From Fredericiella sp963839515 (GTDB lineage Bacteria; Chloroflexota; Anaerolineae; Caldilineales; Caldilineaceae), in contig CAWIVN010000023.1 in the NCBI GenBank assembly GCA_963839515.1, positions 372,001 through 436,000 on the forward strand: a DNA stretch of 64,000 nt. Direction: 5' to 3'. Every line of letters starts with the position of its first letter. Positions within the stretch are counted from its first letter, which is position 1. This document shows positions 55,375 to 63,655 of this stretch, one piece after another. Made by a program: the position numbers and the translations under genes. Under the pieces are notes generated by a model. That model saw only the letters and a list, made by a program, of their open reading frames with translations. It was not told the origin of the DNA and ran no database searches.

Positions 55375-57837
55375 ATGGCTGTTCAAACTCAATCTCAACT
55401 CGCGGGCCAGACACGCACGTCGCTGCGCCCGTTTCGCTACGCCGACAGTGTCTACTTCCAAGATGGCCAGTGGCTCATGGGGCTGCTGGCTGCTGCGCTG
55501 TACCTTATTCTGGCCGCTGCACTTGACGCTGCCGGTCACGTGGAGAACCTATCGATCGTAGTGCCTGTGACAGCCGGCGCCTTCATTCTGGGCGTCCTTA
55601 TGTCTTACAGCCGCTTTGATGGGTTCTTTGCCCTCTCCCACAGTATGTTTGTTGGGTTGGCCTGGATCCTCTTTATGATGGCAAGCGCCGTGCCTGCCAA
55701 CGACATTTCGCCATTCCTGGATACAGGCGTGGGCGAGCTGCAAGCACGCGTCTACTTTGTGTTGCTGCGCCTGCTCGACTGGGTAGATGCGGCGTTTAGC
55801 GGCGCGGCCAGTGGCGACAACTATGTCTTTGTCTTTGAGATTTGCTTTCTCATGTGGTGGCTCACGTACCTCGGTGCATGGGCTATCTTCCGTCATGGCT
55901 ACACCTGGCGCGCTATCGTACCGGCAGGTATCGTGCTGCTGATCAACACATATTTCGCCCCCCATTCGACGACCGGCTTCTTGATCGCGTTCGTCATCGT
56001 GGGTCTGTTGCTGCTGGTGCGTACCAACCTTTCCGAACAACAGTTGCGTTGGCGGGAGCAGAGCGTCTACTTCAGCACGGACATCGTATGGGACTTTCTG
56101 CGCAACGGCATCTCGTTCACGGTCGCCATCGTGGTGCTCGCCTGGATCCTGCCTGGCCTTGGACGCAGCCCACAAGTACGCGAATTTCTTTCCCCCGTCA
56201 ACCAAGGTTGGGAGAACACAGCGCAGAACGTGCAGCGGCTTTACCAAGGCCTTAACCGTCAGGAGCAGGCTGTCGGCTCCAGCTTCGGCAACAGCCTGAC
56301 CTTGGGTGGCGAACGCAATGTGGGCGATTCGCTGGTGTTTGAAGCGCAGGCGCTGCGCGCTCGCTACTGGCGTGCCGTGGTCTTCGACACCTTTGACGGG
56401 CATCAATGGCTCAACACGGCCGACGCCGAAACGGACTATGATCCAGGGCAAATCGTACCGGTTGCCAGTTGGCGCGCCAGGGAACCTATAAGCCAGACCA
56501 TCAAGCTGCTGGCTCCAGTAGGCGACGTTTTGTTTGGCGCCGCCGACGTGGCCCAGGCTAGCCTACGTATGCGTGCCACGGTGCGTCCCCAAATGGATGT
56601 CGCCCCCATTCCGGCAGCGCAGGCGCCCGAGGGGACGCTTCCGGTCGAATTTGCCCTCGTACGCGCCGCACGCGACCTCGACCAAGGTGATTCGTACACC
56701 TTCGTCAGCGCCGCCACCAAGGCCAGTATCCAGGACCTGGAGAACGCCTCCGCGGATTACCCGCCCGAAATTGTGGACAAATTCATCCAGATACCACCTG
56801 AGTTCTCGTCGCGTGTCAGCGATCTGGCGCGGAGCCTGACAGCTAATGCGGTAACTCCCTACGAGAAAGCCAAGGCAATCGAGAGCTATCTGCGCACACT
56901 GCCCTACGACGATGCGATCGCTGCGCCGCCGGCGGGTGTGGATCCGTTGGAATACTTTCTGTTCGACATCCAGCGGGGCTATTGCGACTACTACGCAACT
57001 GCCATGGCAATGATGTTGCGCGTTGTGGGGGTGCCGGCGCGTACGGCAAGCGGCTACGCCGAAGGCATATTCGACGAGGAAAGCCAGTCCTACTTTATTA
57101 CCCAGCGCGATGCGCACACCTGGGTAGAAGTGTTTTTCCCAGAGTATGGCTGGATAGAGTTTGAGCCGACGGCGGGCGAAAGTCCTCTCGATCGTCCGCA
57201 GAATGAAGGCGAAGACATGGCAGTGACCAGCCAACAGGAGGAACAGCAGCCCCAAAGCCCGCTGGCTCCCACGCCGCCGGCGCAGCGCAACCCGGAAGAC
57301 TTGCCACCACAGTTCACTGGCGAAGAGCTGCTCCAGTCGCAGGCAGGTGGCTCCGGCAGTAATGTTGCCTGGTGGGTGTGGGCGCTGGCTCTGCTTCTGG
57401 TCTTGCCGGTAGGTGGCTTCATGATCTGGCGGGCGCGCAGCAATGGCCCGACCGCGTTCAGCGCAGACCTGCCTCTGTTGCTGTACGAGCGACTACAGCA
57501 TTGGACACAACGGCTTGGCATTGGTCACGCGGCGCATCAGACGCCCTACGAGCATACGCGGGTGCTGGTCTCAACCTTGCCCGAGACGCAGCCGTATGTT
57601 GAACCGCTCACTGACGAATACGTACGCTATCGTTTTGCGCGGCAGGCGCCGCCCGCTGCTCCGGCGTCACAGATGCCCGCTGATACGGTGGGTAAGCCCG
57701 AACTGCTCGGGCAGTGGCAGGCAGTAGAACCCATGTTTTGGAAGGCATGGCTGCGTAAGCTGCGCAATCGCGTGTTACGACCGAAGAGCAACGTGTACCA
57801 ACTGGTGGATGAGGATAGTCCTACCACACAGAAATAG
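55375..57837 (+). CDS. TgpA-like membrane transglutaminase-domain protein
   Basis: This 820-residue protein has about six N-terminal membrane helices with an extracytoplasmic linker, then a transglutaminase-like domain with the Cys in GYCDYYATAMAMMLR, the His in DAHTWVEVFFPEYGW and the Asp within FEPTAGES-like EFEPTAG. A Pro/Gln-rich linker leads to another membrane helix (WVWALALLLVLPVGGFMIW) and a C-terminal DUF4129-like cytoplasmic segment. The arrangement is that of TgpA/TransGlut enzymes, normally next to MoxR and DUF58 genes, which are absent here. Acyl transfer or proteolysis on surface proteins is likely. The start at 55375 was chosen at MAVQTQSQ; the ribosome site is weak. Confidence 0.85.
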   Translation: MAVQTQSQLAGQTRTSLRPFRYADSVYFQDGQWLMGLLAAALYLILAAALDAAGHVENLSIVVPVTAGAFILGVLMSYSRFDGFFALSHSMFVGLAWILFMMASAVPANDISPFLDTGVGELQARVYFVLLRLLDWVDAAFSGAASGDNYVFVFEICFLMWWLTYLGAWAIFRHGYTWRAIVPAGIVLLINTYFAPHSTTGFLIAFVIVGLLLLVRTNLSEQQLRWREQSVYFSTDIVWDFLRNGISFTVAIVVLAWILPGLGRSPQVREFLSPVNQGWENTAQNVQRLYQGLNRQEQAVGSSFGNSLTLGGERNVGDSLVFEAQALRARYWRAVVFDTFDGHQWLNTADAETDYDPGQIVPVASWRAREPISQTIKLLAPVGDVLFGAADVAQASLRMRATVRPQMDVAPIPAAQAPEGTLPVEFALVRAARDLDQGDSYTFVSAATKASIQDLENASADYPPEIVDKFIQIPPEFSSRVSDLARSLTANAVTPYEKAKAIESYLRTLPYDDAIAAPPAGVDPLEYFLFDIQRGYCDYYATAMAMMLRVVGVPARTASGYAEGIFDEESQSYFITQRDAHTWVEVFFPEYGWIEFEPTAGESPLDRPQNEGEDMAVTSQQEEQQPQSPLAPTPPAQRNPEDLPPQFTGEELLQSQAGGSGSNVAWWVWALALLLVLPVGGFMIWRARSNGPTAFSADLPLLLYERLQHWTQRLGIGHAAHQTPYEHTRVLVSTLPETQPYVEPLTDEYVRYRFARQAPPAAPASQMPADTVGKPELLGQWQAVEPMFWKAWLRKLRNRVLRPKSNVYQLVDEDSPTTQK

Positions 57838-57873
57838 GCCAGGGAACCATGGGTCGCGCCGTTGGGTGATAGC

Positions 57874-58723
57874 ATGCGCTGGATTGAACGAAACCTGCTG
57901 GGGATTATCGTCACAATTGGCGTAGGGCTCTTCCTGTACGCGTTGATCTATTTCTCGCTTTCACTGCCGCCGACAACCGTCGTTTGGCTTGCCGGCAGGC
58001 AGGGGGGCGCTTACTATGCAGGGGCTGAGGCATATCAAGAGCTGGCGCGCGCACGAGGCTTCGACATTCGCATCGTAGAAACAGCAGGAGCCGTGCAGGC
58101 CCTGCAAATGCTCGAACAAGGCGAAGGTGACGTTGCCTTTATCCAGGGCGGCATCGCCGCCCTGGCAGATCCGGAAAAGGTAAGTGCATTGGCGTCCGTT
58201 GGCTACGAGCCGCTGTGGATCTTCTATCGCAAGGAATTGGCTGCCACGGAACCGCTGGATGCACTCGACCAACTACGTGGCAAGCGCATTGCCATCGGCG
58301 AAGCTGACAGTGGCACCAACCAGCTGGTCAGGCTGCTACTGCAGGACACGGGCCCGGACGAGGACAGCGCAACGATGTTGGAGTTATCTTCTGCCGCGGC
58401 TGCGGCCGCGCTGCAGAGCGGCGAGATCGATGCGGCCCTCTTTGTCAGCAACGATGCGTCGCCTACGATTCGCGAGCTGTGGCTGGACCCTGATCTAGAC
58501 TTGCTAAGCCTGCGCTACGCCGATGCCCTGGCGCGCCGCAGCAATTCAGGAACTGGAAGGCCTGGACGACAAGCTGGCGCGCAAGCTGACCGTATCCGCC
58601 ACGTACATGCCCAATGTTTATGACCTGCGTACCCATATCCAGTACGTGGTGGGCCAACTGCAGAAACGACGGATAAGGCTAACCACCAATCCACCCGTGC
58701 CAGTCAAGGTTGCCGATGCCTGA
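57874..58723 (+). pseudogene. Truncated TAXI-family solute receptor with internal deletion
   Basis: Residues 1-215 align with the intact paralogue at 58866-60218 (MRWIERNLLG..., GGAYYAGAEAYQELAR, GEADSGTNQLVRLLL, LLSLRYADALARR). At about 58535 the alignment jumps and the frame changes: the next codons, in another phase, read AAIQELEGLDDKLARKLTVSATYMPNVYDLRTHIQY, with key run LEGLDDKLARKLT, which is the paralogue's C-terminal tail. About 497 bases present in the paralogue are missing, which is not a multiple of three. GCCGCA flanks the join and is a likely microhomology. The reading frame therefore ends early at 58623. Confidence 0.85.
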
Positions 58724-58749
58724 TGCCATGCTAGTCAGCTCACGTCTGA

Positions 58750-58797
58750 GGTACAAACTGGTACAAACTTCCTCCTTTTGTATCATGTGTGCACATG
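58750..58797. promoter_or_regulatory. Direct repeat and inverted repeat upstream of the intact TAXI gene
   Basis: GGTACAAACT occurs twice in tandem (58750-58759 and 58760-58769). CATGTG (58784-58789) and CACATG (58792-58797) form an operator-like inverted repeat 2 bases apart, with near-symmetrical TAT flanks. They lie 69-116 bases before the start codon and are candidate regulator sites. Confidence 0.4.
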
Positions 58798-58865
58798 TAT
58801 CCTTCTGCTATCCTGAGACGCAGGCGGAGTTTAGATATCCCCTTCTGAATGACTTGGATGGCTAA

Positions 58866-60218
58866 ATGGCTTGGATCGAGCGAAACCTCAAGTGGATACT
58901 GATCGGTTTGGGCATAGTATTGCTCTTAGCAGCTTTTGTCGAGTTCTTCACCTCGATGCCGCCCCACAGCATTACCTGGTTGGCGGGCAGGAAAGGTGGC
59001 GCATACTATATGGCCGCAGAGCAATACCAGAAGCTGGCCCGCCAAAAGGGCTTTGACATCGACATCGTCGAGACGGCGGGCTCGGTAGAAGCTCTCAAAA
59101 AGCTGGAAAACGGGGAAGGCGACGTCGCTTTTGTCCAGGGCGGCGTGGCAGCGCAGGGTGACCCGGAGAAGGTCAGCACGTTGGCTACCGTCAGCTACGA
59201 ACCACTGTGGATCTTCTACCGCAAAGCACTGGCCGGGGCAGAGCCCTTTGATTCATTTGACCAGCTCACCGGCAAACGCATTGCCATCGGTGAAGCCGAC
59301 AGCGGCACCAATCAGCTGGCCAGACTATTGCTGTCCGAGGCAGGTATCAGCAGCGCCAACGCAACGCTGCTGGAAGTGCCAACTTCGACGGCAATAGAGG
59401 GTCTACAAAAGGGCGAGATCGATGCGGCGCTTATCGTGAGCAGCTATCTGGCGCCCACTATCCAGACAATCATCAAGGATCCAAGCCTTGAACTCATGAG
59501 CCTGCGCTATGCCGACGCCCTGGCACGCCGCAACCGCTTCTTGAGTGTTTTGACACTACCGCGCGGCACGTTTGACATCGTCGGCGACGTGCCGCGCGAC
59601 GATGTCAAGTTGCTCTCCACACGCGCCAACTTGATGATGCGCAAAGATTTTCATCCGGATCTGGTACGGCTTCTGAGCATTGCGGCAGTGCAGTTGCATT
59701 CGTCAGGCGGCTTTTTTGCCGACCCCGACGAATTCCCCAACACGACCTATACGGACCTGCCCGTGAGCAGGGAAGCCAAGGCTTACCTCGACCAGGTCAA
59801 GAGCGGTGACTCGACGCTGGACCGCTATTTGCCATTCTGGCTTGCGGCCACGATCGATCGCTATTTGCTGTTTGTCGTTCCGTTGTTGTTGATCTTTATA
59901 CCCTTGCTTGGCCGCAGCCCACTTGTGTACCAATGGTATATGCGCAACAAGATCACACGCTGGTACAAGTTCGTGCACAAGATGGAATTGCAGGTCGAGA
60001 ACATGGAAGTTCCCGAGATCGACGCTGCCATTGTCGAACTTGAGGGTCTCGACGACAAACTGGCGCGCGAACTCACAGTGTCTACCGCGTACATGCCAAG
60101 CGTGTATGACCTGCGTACACACGTTCAGTACGTGATCGGCCAACTGCAGAAACGGCGCGATGTGCTCGCCGCCGCTACCGCTGCGCCCATGCTACACGGC
60201 AATGGCGTACCAGCCTAG
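58866..60218 (+). CDS. Membrane-tethered TAXI-family solute receptor with cytoplasmic tail
   Basis: The 450-residue product has an N-terminal membrane helix (about 9-27), a TAXI (TRAP-associated extracytoplasmic immunogenic) binding domain of 300 residues, a second membrane helix (about 330-348, YLLFVVPLLLIFIPLLG) and a cytoplasmic tail of about 100 residues that is predicted helical (ELEGLDDKLARELT...VQYVIGQLQKRR). Binding-domain features include KGGAYYMAAEQY, ETAGSVEALKKLENGEGDVAFVQGG and EADSGTNQ. Ordinary TAXI proteins are free periplasmic receptors beside DctQM permeases; none is seen here and the two-helix tether is unusual. A sensing role is inferred. It overlaps the convergent MBL gene by four bases. 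Confidence 0.88.
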   Translation: MAWIERNLKWILIGLGIVLLLAAFVEFFTSMPPHSITWLAGRKGGAYYMAAEQYQKLARQKGFDIDIVETAGSVEALKKLENGEGDVAFVQGGVAAQGDPEKVSTLATVSYEPLWIFYRKALAGAEPFDSFDQLTGKRIAIGEADSGTNQLARLLLSEAGISSANATLLEVPTSTAIEGLQKGEIDAALIVSSYLAPTIQTIIKDPSLELMSLRYADALARRNRFLSVLTLPRGTFDIVGDVPRDDVKLLSTRANLMMRKDFHPDLVRLLSIAAVQLHSSGGFFADPDEFPNTTYTDLPVSREAKAYLDQVKSGDSTLDRYLPFWLAATIDRYLLFVVPLLLIFIPLLGRSPLVYQWYMRNKITRWYKFVHKMELQVENMEVPEIDAAIVELEGLDDKLARELTVSTAYMPSVYDLRTHVQYVIGQLQKRRDVLAAATAAPMLHGNGVPA

Positions 60219-60871
60219 GACGCTATTTTCAGCAGCACGACTTGAGTTTCTTCGGGCAAACCGGACTTCGTGATCTTGACCATGTCCACCGGATCGGGCG
60301 CGGCCACGCCTAGCTCTTTAAGGAACTTCTCAACCGGTTCCAGGTGCTCGCCAATCGTCTCCGCCAAACCGGGATGGCGGTAGTGCATCGGGATGACCAG
60401 TTTTGGCTCAAACATGCCGACGATCTCGACTGCGCGCGTCGGGTCGAGCGTCTGCCCACCGCCGACCGGCACCAGCAGCACGTCTACTTCGCCGATATTA
60501 AGCTCCTCGATCTCCGACTGCGATGGCACCTCGCCGATATCGCCAAGATGACCCACCGTGAGATCGCCAAACTCAAAGAAGAACGCTACGTTGCGTTCGG
60601 CCAGTTCGCCTTTGTTCTTGCGATGATAGGTGGCCAATCCGGTAGTAAACACGTTTTTAGCCTCGTATTCGCCCGGGCCGTTCAGCACCTTGGGCTCGCC
60701 TGCCACACGTTCGGCGGCACTATGGCCAGGCCGGTCATGGCTGATAGTTACAATGTCGGCGCGCAACTTTGGCAGTGTTAGTCCCACTGCTTTATCGTAG
60801 GGATCGCACACGAGCGTGATGCCACTCTCGCGAATGCGAAAGCAGGAAAGGCCAAACCAAGTAATATCCAT
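60215..60871 (-). CDS. MBL-fold protein with degenerate metal-binding motif
   Basis: The 218-residue product has the small MBL layout (MDITWFGLSCFRIRE..., HLGDIGEVPS, VPVGGG, MHYRHPG), like the UPF0173/YtkL group. The first zinc motif, usually HxHxDH, is TISHDRPGHSAA here, so the second His is Arg and the Asp is Gly. HLGD, MHYRH and the later His are present. One metal site is likely altered. The start at 60871 (MDITWFG) was chosen over an upstream ATG because homology begins there. The stop codons of this gene and the TAXI gene share CTAG. Confidence 0.75.
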   Translation of the reverse strand: MDITWFGLSCFRIRESGITLVCDPYDKAVGLTLPKLRADIVTISHDRPGHSAAERVAGEPKVLNGPGEYEAKNVFTTGLATYHRKNKGELAERNVAFFFEFGDLTVGHLGDIGEVPSQSEIEELNIGEVDVLLVPVGGGQTLDPTRAVEIVGMFEPKLVIPMHYRHPGLAETIGEHLEPVEKFLKELGVAAPDPVDMVKITKSGLPEETQVVLLKIAS

Positions 60872-60909
60872 GATCGCTTTGCCCTCGTTTGGAACATTTG
60901 TTTGCATAT

Positions 60910-60938
60910 ACTATACCGCAAATGGTCGTTCCTGCCAA
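60910..60938 (-). promoter_or_regulatory. Promoter of the degenerate MBL gene
   Basis: On the minus strand TTGGCA (60938-60933) and TATAGT (60915-60910) are 17 bases apart; the start codon is 38 bases downstream of the -10. Confidence 0.6.
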
Positions 60939-61004
60939 AAAAGAGCCATCTTTACCACCTGTAGCAGCCCAAAACAGTCACGATGGGCATAAAGGAATTG
61001 CAGC

Positions 61005-61847
61005 ATGCATTTTGATCTGAAGGATGTCGAAGTTGTTATCGACGTGGCGCGCCAGGCGGGCGACCTCGTGCGTCGCATGCAGGAAGCCGGTTTGCGCAAC
61101 GTGCACAGCAAGACCAGTGCCGGCGACCTCGTGACCGAGGCAGACGTCGCCAGCGAACGCCTCATTCGCGATGCCCTGGCCCAACACTATCCCGGCGTCG
61201 GCCTGTGGGGCGAAGAATCAAATACGATGCCCGACACAGAATACTTCTGGCTGGTCGACCCTATCGACGGCACCACCAATTACGCATTTGGGCTCGATTA
61301 CAATGCTGTGAACATTGCATTGCAGCACCGCGACCGGACGCTGCTCGGGGTTACGCACCAGATTCACACTGGCCGCGTCTACTACAGTCTTGCCGGCGAA
61401 GGTGCTTTACGGCGTGAGGCGCACGGCGTCGAGACTCGGCTAAAGGTAAATGACATAGCCGAGTTGCGCCGCGCCCTCGTCGCCAGCGGTTTCCCCTACC
61501 ACAGTGGCGAGTCGGCCGACAACAACACGGCGGAATTTGCGCGTGTCACGATGTTGAGCGGCAGCGTGCGCTGCCTGGGCGCCGCCGCGCTGGATCTGGC
61601 GCATGTGGCAAGTGGCGCCCTCTCCGCCTTTTGGGAAGGCTGGCTCAATGCCTGGGATGCGGCGCCTGGCGTGCTTTTCGTGCGCGAGGCCGGCGGGCGT
61701 GTCAGCGACTATGACGGCATGGAGTGGACCATCCGTAGCGGACCACTTGTCTCCAGCAACGGGCAACCCGGCGTACATGATGCTCTGCTGGCTGCAATCC
61801 ATGACGTCCGTGCCGATCTGGTGGAGTCACGACTGCGACAGGGTTAG
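61005..61847 (+). CDS. Inositol monophosphatase family protein
   Basis: This 280-residue Mg-dependent phosphatase has the three metal motifs GLWGEESN, LVDPIDGTTNYAFG and NAWDAAPGVLFVREAGG. The fold and length are those of IMPase/SuhB/HisN proteins. Substrates may be myo-inositol phosphate, histidinol phosphate or 3'-phosphoadenosine phosphate and cannot be distinguished here. AAAGGAATT precedes the ATG. It stands alone between a divergent MBL gene and the phosphohexomutase gene. Confidence 0.92.
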   Translation: MHFDLKDVEVVIDVARQAGDLVRRMQEAGLRNVHSKTSAGDLVTEADVASERLIRDALAQHYPGVGLWGEESNTMPDTEYFWLVDPIDGTTNYAFGLDYNAVNIALQHRDRTLLGVTHQIHTGRVYYSLAGEGALRREAHGVETRLKVNDIAELRRALVASGFPYHSGESADNNTAEFARVTMLSGSVRCLGAAALDLAHVASGALSAFWEGWLNAWDAAPGVLFVREAGGRVSDYDGMEWTIRSGPLVSSNGQPGVHDALLAAIHDVRADLVESRLRQG

Positions 61848-61905
61848 GTTCGCAAGCTACGGCCGGACAAATAACACACCGTAAAGAAATTGACAGTTTG
61901 TACGG

Positions 61906-61933
61906 CTGACAACGGCGTTCGTTAGTGTATACT
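61906..61933 (+). promoter_or_regulatory. Promoter of the phosphohexomutase gene
   Basis: CTGACA (61906-61911, 5 of 6) and TATACT (61928-61933, 5 of 6) are 16 bases apart, and the start codon lies 56 bases after the -10. A second TTGACA at 61890 has no matching -10. Confidence 0.55.
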
Positions 61934-61989
61934 GCACCACGAGCAATGAGGGGCTTCTCAACCAACCAAGATGCCGTTGGAGGGCGTTC

Positions 61990-63420
61990 ATGAGTGACAT
62001 TCGATTTGGAACGGACGGCTGGCGCGGGCGCATCGCCGACGATTACACATATGCCAACGTGCGCCGCGCTGCACAAGGATATGCAACCTACCTGTTGGGC
62101 AGAGGGGGTACAGGTCCTGTGATTGTCGGCCACGATCGCCGTTTTTCGGCCGAGCACTTCGCTGCTGTCGCCTGTGAGGTGCTGGCAGGCAACGGCCTAC
62201 GCGTCTTGCTGACGCCCGGACCCACGCCTACCCCCGTAATCTCTTACAGCGTTAAGGCTAACAACGCTATCGCTGCCCTTAATATTACTGCCAGCCACAA
62301 TCCGCCCGAAGACTGCGGCTTCAAGGTGCGGGATTCGGGCGGTGGGGCAATCGCCCCTGACGGCCTCAAGCAGATCGAGGCTGCCATCCCCCCGGCCGGC
62401 GACGACGGCGCTATCCGCCGCATTAAGTTTGAGGATGGCCTGGCCAGTGGGCAGATCGCCTATTTTGACCCCAAGCCGGCCTATTTGGCGCACTTGGCCG
62501 AACTGATCGACGTTACCCCGATCCGCAATGCCGGACTGAAGGTCGTGGTCGATGACATGTGGGGCAATGGCGCCGGCTGGCTAAGCGAAATCCTGGGCGG
62601 CGGCGCCACGGAAATTATCGAGGTGCACGCCGAACGCAATCCTCTCTTTCCCGAGATGTTGCGTCCTGAACCGATTCCGCCCAACGTGGACGCTGGCCTG
62701 GCCGTGGGCAAACGTGTCGGCGCCAACTGCGTCTGTATCCTCGATGGGGATGCAGACCGCTGCGGCTTTGGCGACGAGAACGGAGAGTTTGTCGACCAAC
62801 TGCGCGTCTATGCCTTGCTGGCCTACTACTTTCTTGAATTTCGCGGTGATCGTGGCGCGATTGTCAAGACCTTGAGCACTACGTCTATGTTGGATAAGCT
62901 CGGCAAGAAGTACGGTGTGCCTGTCGTTAACACAGGTGTAGGCTTTAAGTATGTGGCTCCAGCCATGGTCGAACACGATGCCATGATCGGCGGTGAAGAG
63001 AGCGGCGGCTATGCCTTTCGCCATCACGTTCCTGAACGCGACGGCATTCTGGCTAATCTCTACTTGCTCGACTTCATGGTGCGCACCGGCAAGAAGCCCA
63101 CGGAACTGCTGCAAATGCTCTTTGCGCAAGTGGGCGAGCACTTTTATGACCGCATCGACATCCGTCTCACTGATATGAGCTTGCGCAATACTGCTAAGTC
63201 CCGGCTCGACAGCCTCAACGTCGCCGGAGTCACCCTCGGCGGGCACAAGGTGACGGAGCTTGTAACCACAGACGGCTATAAGTTTGTCATGGACGATGGC
63301 GGCTGGCTGCTGATTCGCTTCTCGGGCACTGAGCCTCTGCTGCGTGTCTACACCGAAACCACCGACCAGGCTGCCGTTGCCGGTATTCTAGAGGATGGCA
63401 AACGGCTGGCGCTTGGGTAG
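61990..63420 (+). CDS. Alpha-D-phosphohexomutase (phosphoglucomutase/phosphomannomutase)
   Basis: The 476-residue enzyme interconverts hexose 1- and 6-phosphates through a phosphoserine. S102 in TASHNPPEDCGFK is the phosphorylated residue, DGDADRCGFGD binds magnesium, GGEESGGYAF recognises the sugar and RFSGTEPLLRVYTET binds the phosphate. All four domains are present at normal length. Glucose and mannose specificity cannot be fixed from sequence. It feeds nucleotide-sugar and cell-envelope synthesis. It has its own promoter and a terminator hairpin. Confidence 0.94.
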   Translation: MSDIRFGTDGWRGRIADDYTYANVRRAAQGYATYLLGRGGTGPVIVGHDRRFSAEHFAAVACEVLAGNGLRVLLTPGPTPTPVISYSVKANNAIAALNITASHNPPEDCGFKVRDSGGGAIAPDGLKQIEAAIPPAGDDGAIRRIKFEDGLASGQIAYFDPKPAYLAHLAELIDVTPIRNAGLKVVVDDMWGNGAGWLSEILGGGATEIIEVHAERNPLFPEMLRPEPIPPNVDAGLAVGKRVGANCVCILDGDADRCGFGDENGEFVDQLRVYALLAYYFLEFRGDRGAIVKTLSTTSMLDKLGKKYGVPVVNTGVGFKYVAPAMVEHDAMIGGEESGGYAFRHHVPERDGILANLYLLDFMVRTGKKPTELLQMLFAQVGEHFYDRIDIRLTDMSLRNTAKSRLDSLNVAGVTLGGHKVTELVTTDGYKFVMDDGGWLLIRFSGTEPLLRVYTETTDQAAVAGILEDGKRLALG

Positions 63421-63428
63421 TCAAAGAC

Positions 63429-63472
63429 AACATGGCTGCGGGTTCGGCGACCGCCCTGTCCGCAGCCATGTT
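63429..63472. terminator. Terminator hairpin after the phosphohexomutase gene
   Basis: AACATGGCTGCGG (63429-63441) and CCGCAGCCATGTT (63460-63472) form a perfect 13-bp stem with an 18-base loop. ATATCCCCTAT follows, so the T run is weak. The next 180 bases up to tatD contain no gene. Confidence 0.6.
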
Positions 63473-63655
63473 ATATCCCCTATCTGTTTCTCCAGAGGTA
63501 GCTACCCCTGCTATGCTGTTGCGATCCTTCCGGGCCTTAGCCTTGATCAGGTATTGTGAAATGCCCCCTACGTTGTTTGCCTTTTATCTGTGATAAAATG
63601 AACAAGCAAGCCGCTGCAAGGTTTGCCTCTCTGATGTGTAAGGTTTGTGTATGCT

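Noticed and set aside
63473..63655. Small RNA or riboswitch upstream of tatD
   Set aside because: Apart from the phosphohexomutase terminator and a TAAAAT-like -10 near 63593, no conserved fold or recognisable motif is visible.
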